Part shown: piece after piece, positions 44,194 to 52,906 of the stretch
How positions within the stretch are numbered: position 1 is the stretch's first letter
Layout of the letters: each line of letters opens with the position of its first letter
IMG/VR virus record: IMGVR_UViG_3300030419_003589
Span: 36,777 to 100,776 of that record
Length of the DNA stretch: 64,000 bases
From: a virus
Reading direction: 5' to 3' (one strand)
The notes under the pieces: generated by a model
The model's database searches: none
The model's input: the letters and a program-made list of their open reading frames with translations, nothing else
Told to the model about the DNA's origin: nothing
Program-made: the position numbers and the translations under genes

Positions 44194-45450
44194 TTAGCTA
44201 ATTAGTTCTTGAATAATCTTACCACCATCAACGATTTCAATTGGACGATCACCGGGAGCCATTAGCTCTTTATCAGCAACAATGCCCAATCTGTTATAGA
44301 TGGTAGCCGCCCAATCCTCTATGCTGACTGGGTCTTGGTCTGGCTCACTAGCGGTTGCATTTGATGTGCCATAAGTGAGACCTCTCTTGATTCCTCCACC
44401 CGCCATAATAGTACTAAATACCTTTGGCCAGTGATCTCTTCCTGCGCTGGCGTTGATTTTTGGAGTTCTACCAAACTCTGAGACAACGCAAACCAATGTG
44501 GAATCTAATAATCCGCGATCATCCAAGTCTTCGATAAGAGTTGCAAAGCCTTGATCGAAAGCCGGTAGCTGACTTTTCATGCCATTGGATATGTTATCGT
44601 GCATATCCCAGCCGCCGTAGGTGAGTGTTACGAATCTTGTTCCAAACTCTACTAGTCTGCGGGCCAGCAGCATCCTAGCTCCCGCAGTATTTCTTCCATA
44701 TCTGTCTCTTAAGGCCGCTGGTTCTTTTTCTATATCAAATGCTTCTCTTGCATTTTGGTCTCCTATAAGGCTATATGCTCTTTGATAAAAAGAGTTAACG
44801 GCAGTCAAGGAGTCCGCATCTTCTTTCTTGTTAAACTCAGTGTTTACAATATCTAGAACACGCCGTCTTCTACTAAATCTTGCATCCTCCACCGGCACTT
44901 TTAAATCTCTAACCTGAAAGTTTTTACTGGCGGGATCGGAACCTAATCCGAATCCAGAGTATGAGCTGCTTAAATATCCAGTGCCTGCAAATTCATTAGG
45001 TTGGTTTGGGATGCAGACATACGGAGGGAGGTTTTTACGTGGCCCAAACTCGTGCGCAACCACTGAACCCATAGATGGGTATTGAAGGGCTGGGCTAGGT
45101 CTGTAACCAGTAAACATATTGTGTGTGCCACGCTCATGGGCTGCCTCTCCGTGTGTCAGACTGCGAATGATAGCAATTTTATCTGTTATCTTCGCTGTTT
45201 TACCCAATAGTTCTCCGAGGCGAATCCCCGGAACATTGGTTTCAATACTACCAAGTGGCCCACGATATTCTAGGGGAGCGAATGGCTTAGGATCAAATGT
45301 CTCCTGATGAGCCATTCCCCCCGGAAGGTAAATAAAGATGATGCTCTTAGCTGGCCCCTCCTTGCTATCATAATGTTTTTGATCTGCTCTAGCGAGAGAT
45401 GCACCAAAACTACCTAAGATTCCAGCTTGTAAAAAAGACCTTCTTTTCAT
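44194..45450 (-). CDS. DUF1501 protein 3, Tat-exported
   Basis: MKRRSFLQAGILGSFGASLARA is a clean Tat signal with an A-x-A-like cleavage site. The domain motifs are LPGGMAHQETFDPKP (Glu replacing Asp), YGGWDMHDN near 276, SEFGRTPKIN near 322 and GRDHWP near 335. Its start has an AGGTA ribosome site just after the tiny membrane-protein gene. It is closest by eye to the fourth paralogue in the GGWDMH region. Confidence 0.92.
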   Translation of the reverse strand: MKRRSFLQAGILGSFGASLARADQKHYDSKEGPAKSIIFIYLPGGMAHQETFDPKPFAPLEYRGPLGSIETNVPGIRLGELLGKTAKITDKIAIIRSLTHGEAAHERGTHNMFTGYRPSPALQYPSMGSVVAHEFGPRKNLPPYVCIPNQPNEFAGTGYLSSSYSGFGLGSDPASKNFQVRDLKVPVEDARFSRRRRVLDIVNTEFNKKEDADSLTAVNSFYQRAYSLIGDQNAREAFDIEKEPAALRDRYGRNTAGARMLLARRLVEFGTRFVTLTYGGWDMHDNISNGMKSQLPAFDQGFATLIEDLDDRGLLDSTLVCVVSEFGRTPKINASAGRDHWPKVFSTIMAGGGIKRGLTYGTSNATASEPDQDPVSIEDWAATIYNRLGIVADKELMAPGDRPIEIVDGGKIIQELIS

Positions 45451-45465
45451 TACCTGTTCCTTATT

Positions 45466-45606
45466 CTAGAATAAAAACCTTGACCACCAACCTTGGGACG
45501 CGCCCAAGAAATAAATCCCAACTAAAGCTCCGCCAACGAGTGCGGCACGCCTAACTAGCCTATGCTTTCTAATAAAATTAGCAATCGGACCATCAAATAG
45601 TGGCAT
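45466..45606 (-). CDS. 46-aa membrane protein between two DUF1501 genes
   Basis: An ATG at 45606 follows GGAGGT by 4 bases, giving 46 residues to a TAG at 45468-45466. The product begins MPLFDGPIANFIRKHR, then a basic LVRRA, one hydrophobic helix (ALVGGALVGIYFLGA) and a Trp-pair C-terminus. It fills an otherwise empty 173-base gap in the cassette. Positive residues before the helix predict a cytoplasmic N-terminus. No function is recognised. Confidence 0.65.
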   Translation of the reverse strand: MPLFDGPIANFIRKHRLVRRAALVGGALVGIYFLGASQGWWSRFLF

Positions 45607-45623
45607 AGTTACCTCCATTAAAA

Positions 45624-46886
45624 TTAAAGAATTACTTTCGCTTCACCCTCCAACAAATATCTGGGACGACCAGACATGTCAGTACGTTGAATTGCTCCGT
45701 CAATTCCAAAATGGTCAAACAGCGTTGCTTGTAGGTCGAGTGGCCCCACTGGGTTTTCTATGGGGCTATACGATCTGTCTGCTTCACCAATCGTTCTTCC
45801 TGATTGATAATTACCACCGGCCATCATCATTGGCGTAATTGCAGGCCAATGGTCACGTCCAGCGTTTGCGTTTATTTTAGTTCTACCAAATTCTCCCGTA
45901 ACCACCAAGAGAACTTTCTCATTCAAACCGCGATCCCACAGATCTTGCAGAAATCCGCTTATGGCTTTGTCAATTGGTGCAACCCTTTTCTTTAGTGCGT
46001 CTGAGATGTTGCTATGCATATCCCACCCACCATAGTGTAAGGTAACAAATTTTGTTCCATGCTCTACAAGTCTTCTTGCTAAGAGCATCTGTTCACCAAT
46101 ATCGTTAGCTTTTTCAGATCCGTAAAGAGCTTTGGTTGCTTCCGACTCATTGTCTGTAGCAAATGCGTCTTTAGCAGATCCAAGAATCACATCATAAGCC
46201 TGCCCTTTATAGAATCCAACTGATTTAGCGCTTTTACCAGAGATGTCTTTGGCTGCTGAACCTAGTTCGCTCAACAATGATTTTCTAGTATTAAATCTGT
46301 CAAGCTGTATCCTTGGTGTTAGATTGTCTTTATTTGATGGGTCGAATGGCTTATACGCCCCTCCCAACCAAGCGCCTTCGTCACCTTCAATTTTACCCTG
46401 CTTGACATATGAAGGGACTCCATTTTGAGGATGGTTAGTACCATAAACGGCAGAGATTAGAGAGCCAAAAGAGGGGTATTTTGCCGTAGATGTGGTAGTT
46501 CTTTCTGGATTGTAGTGTCCAGTCATCATAAAGTGCGTCCCTTGCCTGTGGGAAGAGTCTTTATGACTAAAAGAGTTTACAACATTTAATTTTGAAGTAT
46601 GTTTAGAGAGTTCATGCCAATCTTCCCCTAAAGTAATGTTTGTTTTAGGGTCGTGCTTTGCACCATTTACTGGCTTCCACTCTGTTGGAACAGTATCTTT
46701 TGGGGCATGGAAAGTTTCAAATTGTGTTGGGCCTCCTCCAAGCCATACCCAAACAACTGATTTATCTCCATAACTTTGTAGTGTATTTGCAGCGAAAGCG
46801 GCGTCAGACAGACCAACGGCAGTCATTCCCGCTCCAATAGATCCAATCCTAAGAAAATCCCTTCTGTTAAAGTAAAAATCTAACAA
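45624..46886 (-). CDS. DUF1501 protein 4, Tat-exported, TTG start
   Basis: NRRDFLRIGSIGAGMTAVGL (residues 7-26) is a Tat signal ending AAFAA. The domain motifs are LGGGPTQFETFH, YGGWDMHSN near 283, GEFGRTKIN (one Pro shorter than the other three) and GRDHWP. The frame begins with TTG at 46886, 9 bases after GGAG; no ATG covers the signal. It is the first of the four in transcription order and the most divergent at the first metal-site motif. Confidence 0.9.
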   Translation of the reverse strand: MLDFYFNRRDFLRIGSIGAGMTAVGLSDAAFAANTLQSYGDKSVVWVWLGGGPTQFETFHAPKDTVPTEWKPVNGAKHDPKTNITLGEDWHELSKHTSKLNVVNSFSHKDSSHRQGTHFMMTGHYNPERTTTSTAKYPSFGSLISAVYGTNHPQNGVPSYVKQGKIEGDEGAWLGGAYKPFDPSNKDNLTPRIQLDRFNTRKSLLSELGSAAKDISGKSAKSVGFYKGQAYDVILGSAKDAFATDNESEATKALYGSEKANDIGEQMLLARRLVEHGTKFVTLHYGGWDMHSNISDALKKRVAPIDKAISGFLQDLWDRGLNEKVLLVVTGEFGRTKINANAGRDHWPAITPMMMAGGNYQSGRTIGEADRSYSPIENPVGPLDLQATLFDHFGIDGAIQRTDMSGRPRYLLEGEAKVIL

Positions 46887-46904
46887 TTTTTCATCTCCAT
46901 ATGC

Positions 46905-47942
46905 TTACCCCGGAGCTTCATAAAAACCTATATTAAAGCCCGGACGTGTGCATTCTTCTAAAGTTTTTTCCATACCGTGTTTTTTTAAGTGCTTCTCTAT
47001 ATATATACACATTTTCTCGTCTGTGCCTTCCCAATTGTTTTTACAAAAATGACACAGATACTTACATTTCCAATGAGTTCTAGTAGAATCTAGGAGTTGA
47101 GGGTTGTTATTTTGTCTAATTTCCTCTACCCTGTCTTTTAACATGCCTAAAAACCTAGCTTCATCACTCTTGTCAAACATAAGCGAAAATGGCCTTGGAT
47201 CTGGATCTCCATCTTTGTCTTTATAGAAGAAAATGCTCATAATCCTGTTTGGGAATTCTGGATATAACTTTGATATAGCATAGAAATATAAGAGTAATTG
47301 AGCGTCATTCTCTAGTTTTTTGTAGTCCTTTACTTCGCCTGTAGCCCAGTCCATACGGCGGCCAGTCTTCCAGTCGATCACTTCTATAGTTTCATCGTCA
47401 ATTTTAGTAACGAGGTCAATCGTGCCCTTAATGGCTAATTGTCCTTCAACCTTTTCCCCGTTTATTTCATATTCAAACTTTGCCCAATCTTCTTCTATTG
47501 GTATGTCAAAATGAGGCTCAGGGTGATGTATATTCCTATATCTAGGATCAAACTGCCCATCACCGTGTCTCAAAAAAGTCCATACCGTCTCAGTTATGTC
47601 CCTTCTGTCTTTTGGCCCAAACTTGTGTACTGAGTTCTTGGCGTAGCAGTCTATCGCTATTTCGCATAATTCATTTACAAAGTCATCTGTGTATAATTCA
47701 TCCTTATGAATTCTTATTTTGCCAGCCGCATCATCCTCCACAACCAAGTAACGCTTCCTTGAGTTGTCTTGTTGAAATTTTTTGAGTCCAGCCAGTACCT
47801 CCATTACCTTGTGGGCCATAGTTCCCATGTCGGCCTTTTTGCCACTATCGGACTGATGGCCTAGAACATAGGTTATAAAGTATTGCATTTGGCAATACGC
47901 ATAATTATTATAGCTTGAACTTCTTACATAAGTAACTAACAT
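46905..47942 (-). CDS. RecB/Cas4-like PD-(D/E)XK nuclease with a Cys cluster (345 aa)
   Basis: GTIDLVTKI and EVIDWKTGRRMDW (residues about 170-195) are the D and D-x-K nuclease motifs, followed by LLLYFYA. YCQMQY near the N-terminus and KCKYLCHFCKNNWEG...MCIY near residues 302-322 supply four cysteines in the AddB/Cas4 arrangement, suggesting an Fe-S cluster. AAGGA precedes the ATG. A role in phage DNA end processing or recombination is likely. Confidence 0.8.
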   Translation of the reverse strand: MLVTYVRSSSYNNYAYCQMQYFITYVLGHQSDSGKKADMGTMAHKVMEVLAGLKKFQQDNSRKRYLVVEDDAAGKIRIHKDELYTDDFVNELCEIAIDCYAKNSVHKFGPKDRRDITETVWTFLRHGDGQFDPRYRNIHHPEPHFDIPIEEDWAKFEYEINGEKVEGQLAIKGTIDLVTKIDDETIEVIDWKTGRRMDWATGEVKDYKKLENDAQLLLYFYAISKLYPEFPNRIMSIFFYKDKDGDPDPRPFSLMFDKSDEARFLGMLKDRVEEIRQNNNPQLLDSTRTHWKCKYLCHFCKNNWEGTDEKMCIYIEKHLKKHGMEKTLEECTRPGFNIGFYEAPG

Positions 47943-47943
47943 A

Positions 47944-48723
47944 TTATTCCTTTAAGTGATGGTACATTTTCTTGACCTTCACTATCAGGGAATCAATACT
48001 TTCATTGCTATTTTCTATATACAGTGTGAAGGGATAATTATCTAATGCCGTCTCGCTTGAGTGGCTATCTTCTGAGATTTTTCTTGTTAAACGAATAACA
48101 TGTCCTCCAGCAGATTGAATAGCATCCGCTTCGTCGGGGAATCTAACATCGGCAATTATGGATAGCTGCGATTGCTCTCGTTTAATTTTCTTTATACAGG
48201 AGTTTACCCATATAGACTGATGAATACCTCTACAGACATCCGTGCCAAAAAATTGCATAAATTCACGGGCGGTCATTGGGCCTTCTTTCCAGCCATGACT
48301 TGTTCTTGCGTCTGGTGGTAGTATTTTCTTCATCATCGTAGAGTTTATTGCTTTGGGCATCTTTTCCCAAAGAAGGTGATCCTGAAGCCGGTTCTTCTGC
48401 TCGTCGGTTCCCCATACGCACTCTGCGGGTATGTCGAATAGCTCTGAGCATATATGCTTTAAGCTGTCTGCGAAGCTGTATAGCTTAACATGGGGCCACA
48501 TGTTGTGGTCTGCATACTCAACAAATGAAGGGTCTTTTCTGGTTATATCAAATTCCCCCCAACCCTCTGCCCCAGACGAATCTTCTGTCAAGATCATCAA
48601 TTCGCCGTTACGACCAAGGTTCCAATCTTTTACTAACTCTCTGTCCTTAAGAATTACGCCGTGAAGTATATTGGCGACTGTATTTTTACCGGCCTGTTTA
48701 CGCCCCGAAATTCCTAGTATCAT
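47944..48723 (-). CDS. deoxynucleoside monophosphate kinase (dNMP kinase)
   Basis: GISGRKQAGKNTVANIL is the P-loop of T4 gp1-like dNMP kinases; VKLYSFADSLKHICSELF, WGTDEQKN and the later IIADVRFPDEADAI complete the family pattern. The enzyme phosphorylates dNMPs to dNDPs, feeding the pool from host DNA breakdown. It overlaps the primase stop as TAATG. Confidence 0.88.
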   Translation of the reverse strand: MILGISGRKQAGKNTVANILHGVILKDRELVKDWNLGRNGELMILTEDSSGAEGWGEFDITRKDPSFVEYADHNMWPHVKLYSFADSLKHICSELFDIPAECVWGTDEQKNRLQDHLLWEKMPKAINSTMMKKILPPDARTSHGWKEGPMTAREFMQFFGTDVCRGIHQSIWVNSCIKKIKREQSQLSIIADVRFPDEADAIQSAGGHVIRLTRKISEDSHSSETALDNYPFTLYIENSNESIDSLIVKVKKMYHHLKE

Positions 48724-49751
48724 TAATAGTATCCTTGTAAGTCTTTTAAAATGTTCTCTTTGATTGTCTCAGTTAGCATGTTACCCAAATCTTTTGTGTG
48801 CATATGCGGAAAGACTAACTTAAATAGTCTCCCCACATCTCTCTTTATCTTTATCTTGGACTCTCTGCCAGCTTGATCGTTATCTGTTAAGATCACTAGT
48901 GTGGTTGCTCCACTCTTGAGTAGGAGGCTTCGCTGCTTGTTTGATATATCTTTACCAAATAATCCCACAGCGTTTTTTACTCCGCACTCCCATAGCTTCC
49001 AGACATCCCCCTGCCCCTCTACCAAGAATATACATTTACTTTTCTTTACTGCTTCAATCGCTCCATCATAATTGTACAAATAGTCTGTCTTCTTTATGCC
49101 GCTTGAAAATAAGTATTTAGGTTGTAGCCAGTCTTTTGTTGATCTAGCTATGTAGCCTATTTCCGATCCACCAAAGTAAATAGGAATAATTGATCTATGA
49201 CGCATTGGAGATCTGTTGTTATTACAATCTCTTACGTTAAAGTGGCTAAGGGTTCTACGGTTAAACCCCCTACTCTCAAAGTAAGGAGATCCGTCCGATG
49301 TCTCAACCCGTTCAATCTGAGGCTGTATATTTACTAAGTCCTGTTTCTTGCGTACGGTTTTTACTAAGTTACCAAACAAGTCTTCTTTAGGCTTTACCTT
49401 CTTTTTTGCTTCAGTCTTTGCGTCATTTACGTTGTATAAATTGCAAACGTACTTTAGCGCATCCGAGAAGGAATCTGTATGAAGTACACCTTTAACTAAA
49501 CCGAATATATCTGTATTGTAGTGCTCATGACATCCACGAGTCCAGCATCTCCAAGCCTGTTTGGTCAAGGATATTGATACCCCTTGTGGGTTATCACTGC
49601 CCTCGTGAATAGGACACTTCATAAATATATTATCCGCCACCTGCTCATATTCCAAGTCAAAACTATCTAAAAGTTTCTCAATGTCTTCAAATATGATGTT
49701 CTTTACTTTTTTTAGGTCTAGAGTCTTTTTTGGTACACTCTTGCTACGCAT
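48723..49751 (-). CDS. DnaG-type DNA primase (342 aa)
   Basis: An N-terminal zinc site (KCPIHEG near 45 and CWTRGCHEH near 68) is followed by a TOPRIM domain with FLVEGQGDVWKLWECG near 230 and VILTDNDQAG near 272, the Glu and DxD motifs. It is shorter than cellular DnaG and lacks the C-terminal helicase-binding part. The start lies inside the end of the acetyltransferase gene (34-base overlap) with only a weak ribosome site. Confidence 0.88.
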   Translation of the reverse strand: MRSKSVPKKTLDLKKVKNIIFEDIEKLLDSFDLEYEQVADNIFMKCPIHEGSDNPQGVSISLTKQAWRCWTRGCHEHYNTDIFGLVKGVLHTDSFSDALKYVCNLYNVNDAKTEAKKKVKPKEDLFGNLVKTVRKKQDLVNIQPQIERVETSDGSPYFESRGFNRRTLSHFNVRDCNNNRSPMRHRSIIPIYFGGSEIGYIARSTKDWLQPKYLFSSGIKKTDYLYNYDGAIEAVKKSKCIFLVEGQGDVWKLWECGVKNAVGLFGKDISNKQRSLLLKSGATTLVILTDNDQAGRESKIKIKRDVGRLFKLVFPHMHTKDLGNMLTETIKENILKDLQGYY

Positions 49752-50200
49752 TTACAATTATCCTTGCATAATGGACATCTATGTTTACAATTAGAATAGA
49801 AACCTTGTAATTCTTCTTCGGCGGTAAAGCCATTACGCTCCAGTGTTCTGCATGATGGGCACTGCCCGTTAGTTCTAACCCAAGCGTATGATTTTAAAAA
49901 TTTACAACCCTTTTCCTTCAGGTACTTTAACCTTATCTCTGTAAGCTCTTGTCCTATCCCCTTACCTCTATGGTCGGGGTCTACAACAACGCACTTTAAA
50001 ACTCCGAACTCCTCCTCTAGCGCGACGGCTGCCCATCCTACAATTTTGCCGTCTAACGTACACGCCCAAGCACGCTCTATTTGGTTCAAGTGTTCTGAAA
50101 AGTATCCTCCGCCAAGGGCGTTGTCAACTATGCAGCGTGCTGTATATACATGTCCCATGCCTATGGCGGGATTTGGCAGTGCAACATATTTGTAGTTCAT
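49718..50200 (-). CDS. GNAT acetyltransferase with C-terminal Cys cluster (160 aa)
   Basis: VLKCVVVDPDHRGKGIGQELTEIRL is the acetyl-CoA motif A of GNAT enzymes. The C-terminal 60 residues add CPSC and CKHRCPLCKDNCKC, a likely zinc-binding appendage. Start ATG 50200 overlaps the upstream stop (ATGA). Target could be a protein or a sugar; nothing in the sequence decides it. Confidence 0.8.
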   Translation of the reverse strand: MNYKYVALPNPAIGMGHVYTARCIVDNALGGGYFSEHLNQIERAWACTLDGKIVGWAAVALEEEFGVLKCVVVDPDHRGKGIGQELTEIRLKYLKEKGCKFLKSYAWVRTNGQCPSCRTLERNGFTAEEELQGFYSNCKHRCPLCKDNCKCVARVYQKRL

Positions 50201-50400
50201 TTTTTCTCTTTGGGTGGCATGTATCCGAATATGTGTCCGCACGTATAGCCTACCGCAAAAGATATAAAAGGCGCTTCAAGCGCTGAGTCTTGCATAAATC
50301 TACTGATGCTTAATGGAATTCCGCCAACAGTTACTGCTAGCAGATCATACATTCCAAGTGCGATAACCGAGAAGGTTACTATCTTTGCTGTCAATGACAT
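50197..50400 (-). CDS. small membrane protein (67 aa)
   Basis: Two hydrophobic segments (IVTFSVIALGMYDLLAVTV and APFISFAVGYTCGHIFGYM) separated by a short polar stretch predict two membrane helices, ending in a basic PPKEKK. GGAG and a TAATG overlap with the GMP reductase gene support it. Function unknown. Confidence 0.65.
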   Translation of the reverse strand: MSLTAKIVTFSVIALGMYDLLAVTVGGIPLSISRFMQDSALEAPFISFAVGYTCGHIFGYMPPKEKK

Positions 50401-51464
50401 TATAATTTCTCCACTGATGAGTCATGATGGGTTCTATTTACACGCACAAATCGTGCCGTTTTACTAAAATCTTTTAATGAAGTCGCTCCGGTATAAGCAC
50501 AGGCGCTACGAACACCACCAAGAATGTCTTCTATCACTACCTTTGCCTTTCCCTTGTATGCGACCTTTTGTACTCTACCTTCGCTAGATCGGTATCCACG
50601 AAGGCCATCTCCATGTTTTTCTTGAGCCTTCTTGGAGGACATGCCATAAAATGTTAAATATTTACTACCGGCATGTTCCATCCATTCACCCTCGCACTCT
50701 TTTGTTCCAGCGAGCATACCCCCAAGCATAACAAAATCAGCACCCGCCCCATAAGCCTTGGCGACATCTGCTGGGTAGCGACATCCTCCATCTGCACAGA
50801 TTAGCCCCAGCCTACCAGCATCAGAGCGTAGTCCATGAGCAACGTGGGAGCATTCGGCAATAGCGGAAAGCTGCGGGTAGCCGACCCCAGCCTTAAGCCT
50901 TGTTGTGCAAGCAGAACCGGGACCAATACCAACTTTAACAATGTCAACTTCTCCATGTAATATTAGTTCAGAAACCATCTCTGGTGTTGCTACATTTCCC
51001 GCCATAATTATAGAGTCCGGAAATTCCAGCCTAATTTTGCTACACCAGTCAACAAACTTTTCGGTATATCCATTGGCAATGTCTATGCAAATATTTGGAG
51101 AGAAATTGATAGTTTCCTCTATGTCATAAAGTTTATCTAAATCCCGATCCCAGTCCATTCCAACACTGACCCAAGCGTTAGGCTCTATATTATAGTGCTT
51201 AAAGTAGGATTCTATGTCTTGTGCATCATAGTATTTATGTAGACATGTTATTGCGCCGTGATTATTTAGTGCCACGCCCATATCAAACGTACCTGTCGTA
51301 TCCATGTTGGCTGCCATCAAAGGAATACCGTGCCACTCCTTTGGCGAGTGGTAGAACTTGAATGTTCTCTTTAGCTCTACCTGTTTCCTGCTCGCTGTGG
51401 CCGATCTTTGTGGTACAAGTAAGACATCATCAAAATCTAGTTTAACCTCATTATCAATTTTCAT
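50400..51464 (-). CDS. guaC: GMP reductase
   Basis: The IMPDH/GMPR barrel is unmistakable: LDFDDVLLVP, AANMDTTGTF, CIDIANGY, MAGNVATPEMV, KVGIGPGSACTTR (catalytic Cys loop), ICADGGCRYPADVAKA and GADFVMLGGMLAG. Close agreement with E. coli GuaC and absence of CBS domains favour GMP reductase over IMP dehydrogenase. It converts GMP to IMP with NADPH. ATG 51464 follows GAGGAA; a TTG further up is unlikely. It is an unusual gene for a phage. Confidence 0.9.
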   Translation of the reverse strand: MKIDNEVKLDFDDVLLVPQRSATASRKQVELKRTFKFYHSPKEWHGIPLMAANMDTTGTFDMGVALNNHGAITCLHKYYDAQDIESYFKHYNIEPNAWVSVGMDWDRDLDKLYDIEETINFSPNICIDIANGYTEKFVDWCSKIRLEFPDSIIMAGNVATPEMVSELILHGEVDIVKVGIGPGSACTTRLKAGVGYPQLSAIAECSHVAHGLRSDAGRLGLICADGGCRYPADVAKAYGAGADFVMLGGMLAGTKECEGEWMEHAGSKYLTFYGMSSKKAQEKHGDGLRGYRSSEGRVQKVAYKGKAKVVIEDILGGVRSACAYTGATSLKDFSKTARFVRVNRTHHDSSVEKL

Positions 51465-52905
51465 CTTGTTCCTCGATATCAAATGGTAAATCAGAACCCT
51501 CGATTACGTTGTCGTCAGGAGAAGACCGTATTTCATCTCTAGTTCTTAACTCCAAGAGTTGCGAATGAGATCCTATCATGTTCATGTTTATATAATTGCC
51601 ATCTAGTAAACCGGCACCATGTCTTGCTTTAAGGGTTACGACTTTTCTATTTCCCGCATTTGGGCCATCTTCAGCAAGCTCTTCTGCTGATTTAAGTTTG
51701 AATATAGAAAAAGATGTGCATAGCCAAATCAGTCTATCGGAGCCGCTTACAGCATCTGTAGATTCTTTGGTAATGCCATCTCTATTGAGTTGAACAAAAG
51801 AAAGACATGCGAAGTCATATTTAACAGCGAGGTTATGCAGGTTGGTAATCTGAAATCCAAGAGCCTGATACTCCTGTATATTATTTGTTATGCCGGATGA
51901 GGACATCAATTTTAGGTAGTCATAAACAACTAGGCAGTCGTTTGTTTTTCCGTTCTCATCTTGTCCGACTTCTCTGAGAATCCATCGCTTAATGGTATTT
52001 AGGATGGTTTCAAAAGGAGCGCCAGCCACACTAACGTAGGTGTACGGGATATCTCTGATTTCTTCCATAGCGTTTTTGACTTTGATGACCTTCTCATCGT
52101 CGTCAGCAAACTTTCCGGTAGAGATTTCCTCAATAGGTACTCCGCTAATGTTTGATAGAATTCTGTTTAGGTGATCTTCTTTACTCATCTCCGTATCAAG
52201 CATGAGTACGGGAATGCCCTGACGCGCGTTGTGTAGGGCTACATTGTCTGCGAAAACAGACTTACCAACACCGGGGCGAGCAGAAACAAGATCCACACAC
52301 TTCCTACGAAGCCCACCGCCAATAACCGAATCAAATCTTGGAAACCCACTGGTTAAACCTATCTGATCACATTTGTTCTCAATAAGGAATTCTACATATT
52401 CGTCTATATCGTCGCCAAGCATTTCTGGTTTTTGACCAGATTCATCGTCTCGTAGAAAATCCATAAGCGGGGACTCTACGATATTAATGATATCGTCAAT
52501 GCTCTCATCTCCATTTATCGAGCAAATATCATTTTCTATCTTTTTAGTGATACGCTTCGCGCTTCTTGCAAACTCAAACTTTTTTATCTGGGCAGCGAAG
52601 TGTGGTACATTTTCTTTCTTGACGGGGTAATCCATCAAGTCTCTTATATATTCTAGTTCCTGAGTGGTCTGTACCGTTTCAGACAGGTTCAATTGCTCTG
52701 CTGCCGACAGTATAGCCGGAATATCAATAGCGGCATCACTCTCCAGCACTTTTTCAGCGCACTTATAGATTACCTGATTATTACGGTTAGAGAAGCTGCT
52801 CTGCGTAATAAAATCATTTATCTCAACGTATGACTCTAGACCGTAGGCAAACAAGCCCGCTAGTACGGCTCGTTCTGCCCCAAGATCCGAAAGATCGGGA
52901 TTCAT
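51454..52905 (-). CDS. dnaB: replicative DNA helicase, DnaB family
   Basis: An N-terminal DnaB domain (ERAVLAGLFAY) leads to a RecA-like motor with SARPGVGKSVFADNVA (Walker A, near residue 217), LMLDTEMS (H1a), CLVVYDYLKLM (Walker B) and a later FVQLNRD plus VTLKARHGAG. GLTSGFPRFDSVIGGGL is the typical lead-in. ATG 52905 with AGGAAGA is preferred over a longer reading overlapping the upstream gene. Confidence 0.93.
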   Translation of the reverse strand: MNPDLSDLGAERAVLAGLFAYGLESYVEINDFITQSSFSNRNNQVIYKCAEKVLESDAAIDIPAILSAAEQLNLSETVQTTQELEYIRDLMDYPVKKENVPHFAAQIKKFEFARSAKRITKKIENDICSINGDESIDDIINIVESPLMDFLRDDESGQKPEMLGDDIDEYVEFLIENKCDQIGLTSGFPRFDSVIGGGLRRKCVDLVSARPGVGKSVFADNVALHNARQGIPVLMLDTEMSKEDHLNRILSNISGVPIEEISTGKFADDDEKVIKVKNAMEEIRDIPYTYVSVAGAPFETILNTIKRWILREVGQDENGKTNDCLVVYDYLKLMSSSGITNNIQEYQALGFQITNLHNLAVKYDFACLSFVQLNRDGITKESTDAVSGSDRLIWLCTSFSIFKLKSAEELAEDGPNAGNRKVVTLKARHGAGLLDGNYINMNMIGSHSQLLELRTRDEIRSSPDDNVIEGSDLPFDIEEQDEN

Positions 52906-52906
52906 A

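Noticed and set aside
39053-46886. Host (planctomycete) fragment misjoined to a phage
   Set aside because: Genes on both sides are phage replication and recombination genes on the same strand with close spacing, and some genes inside the cassette are phage-type; only assembly checks could overturn this.
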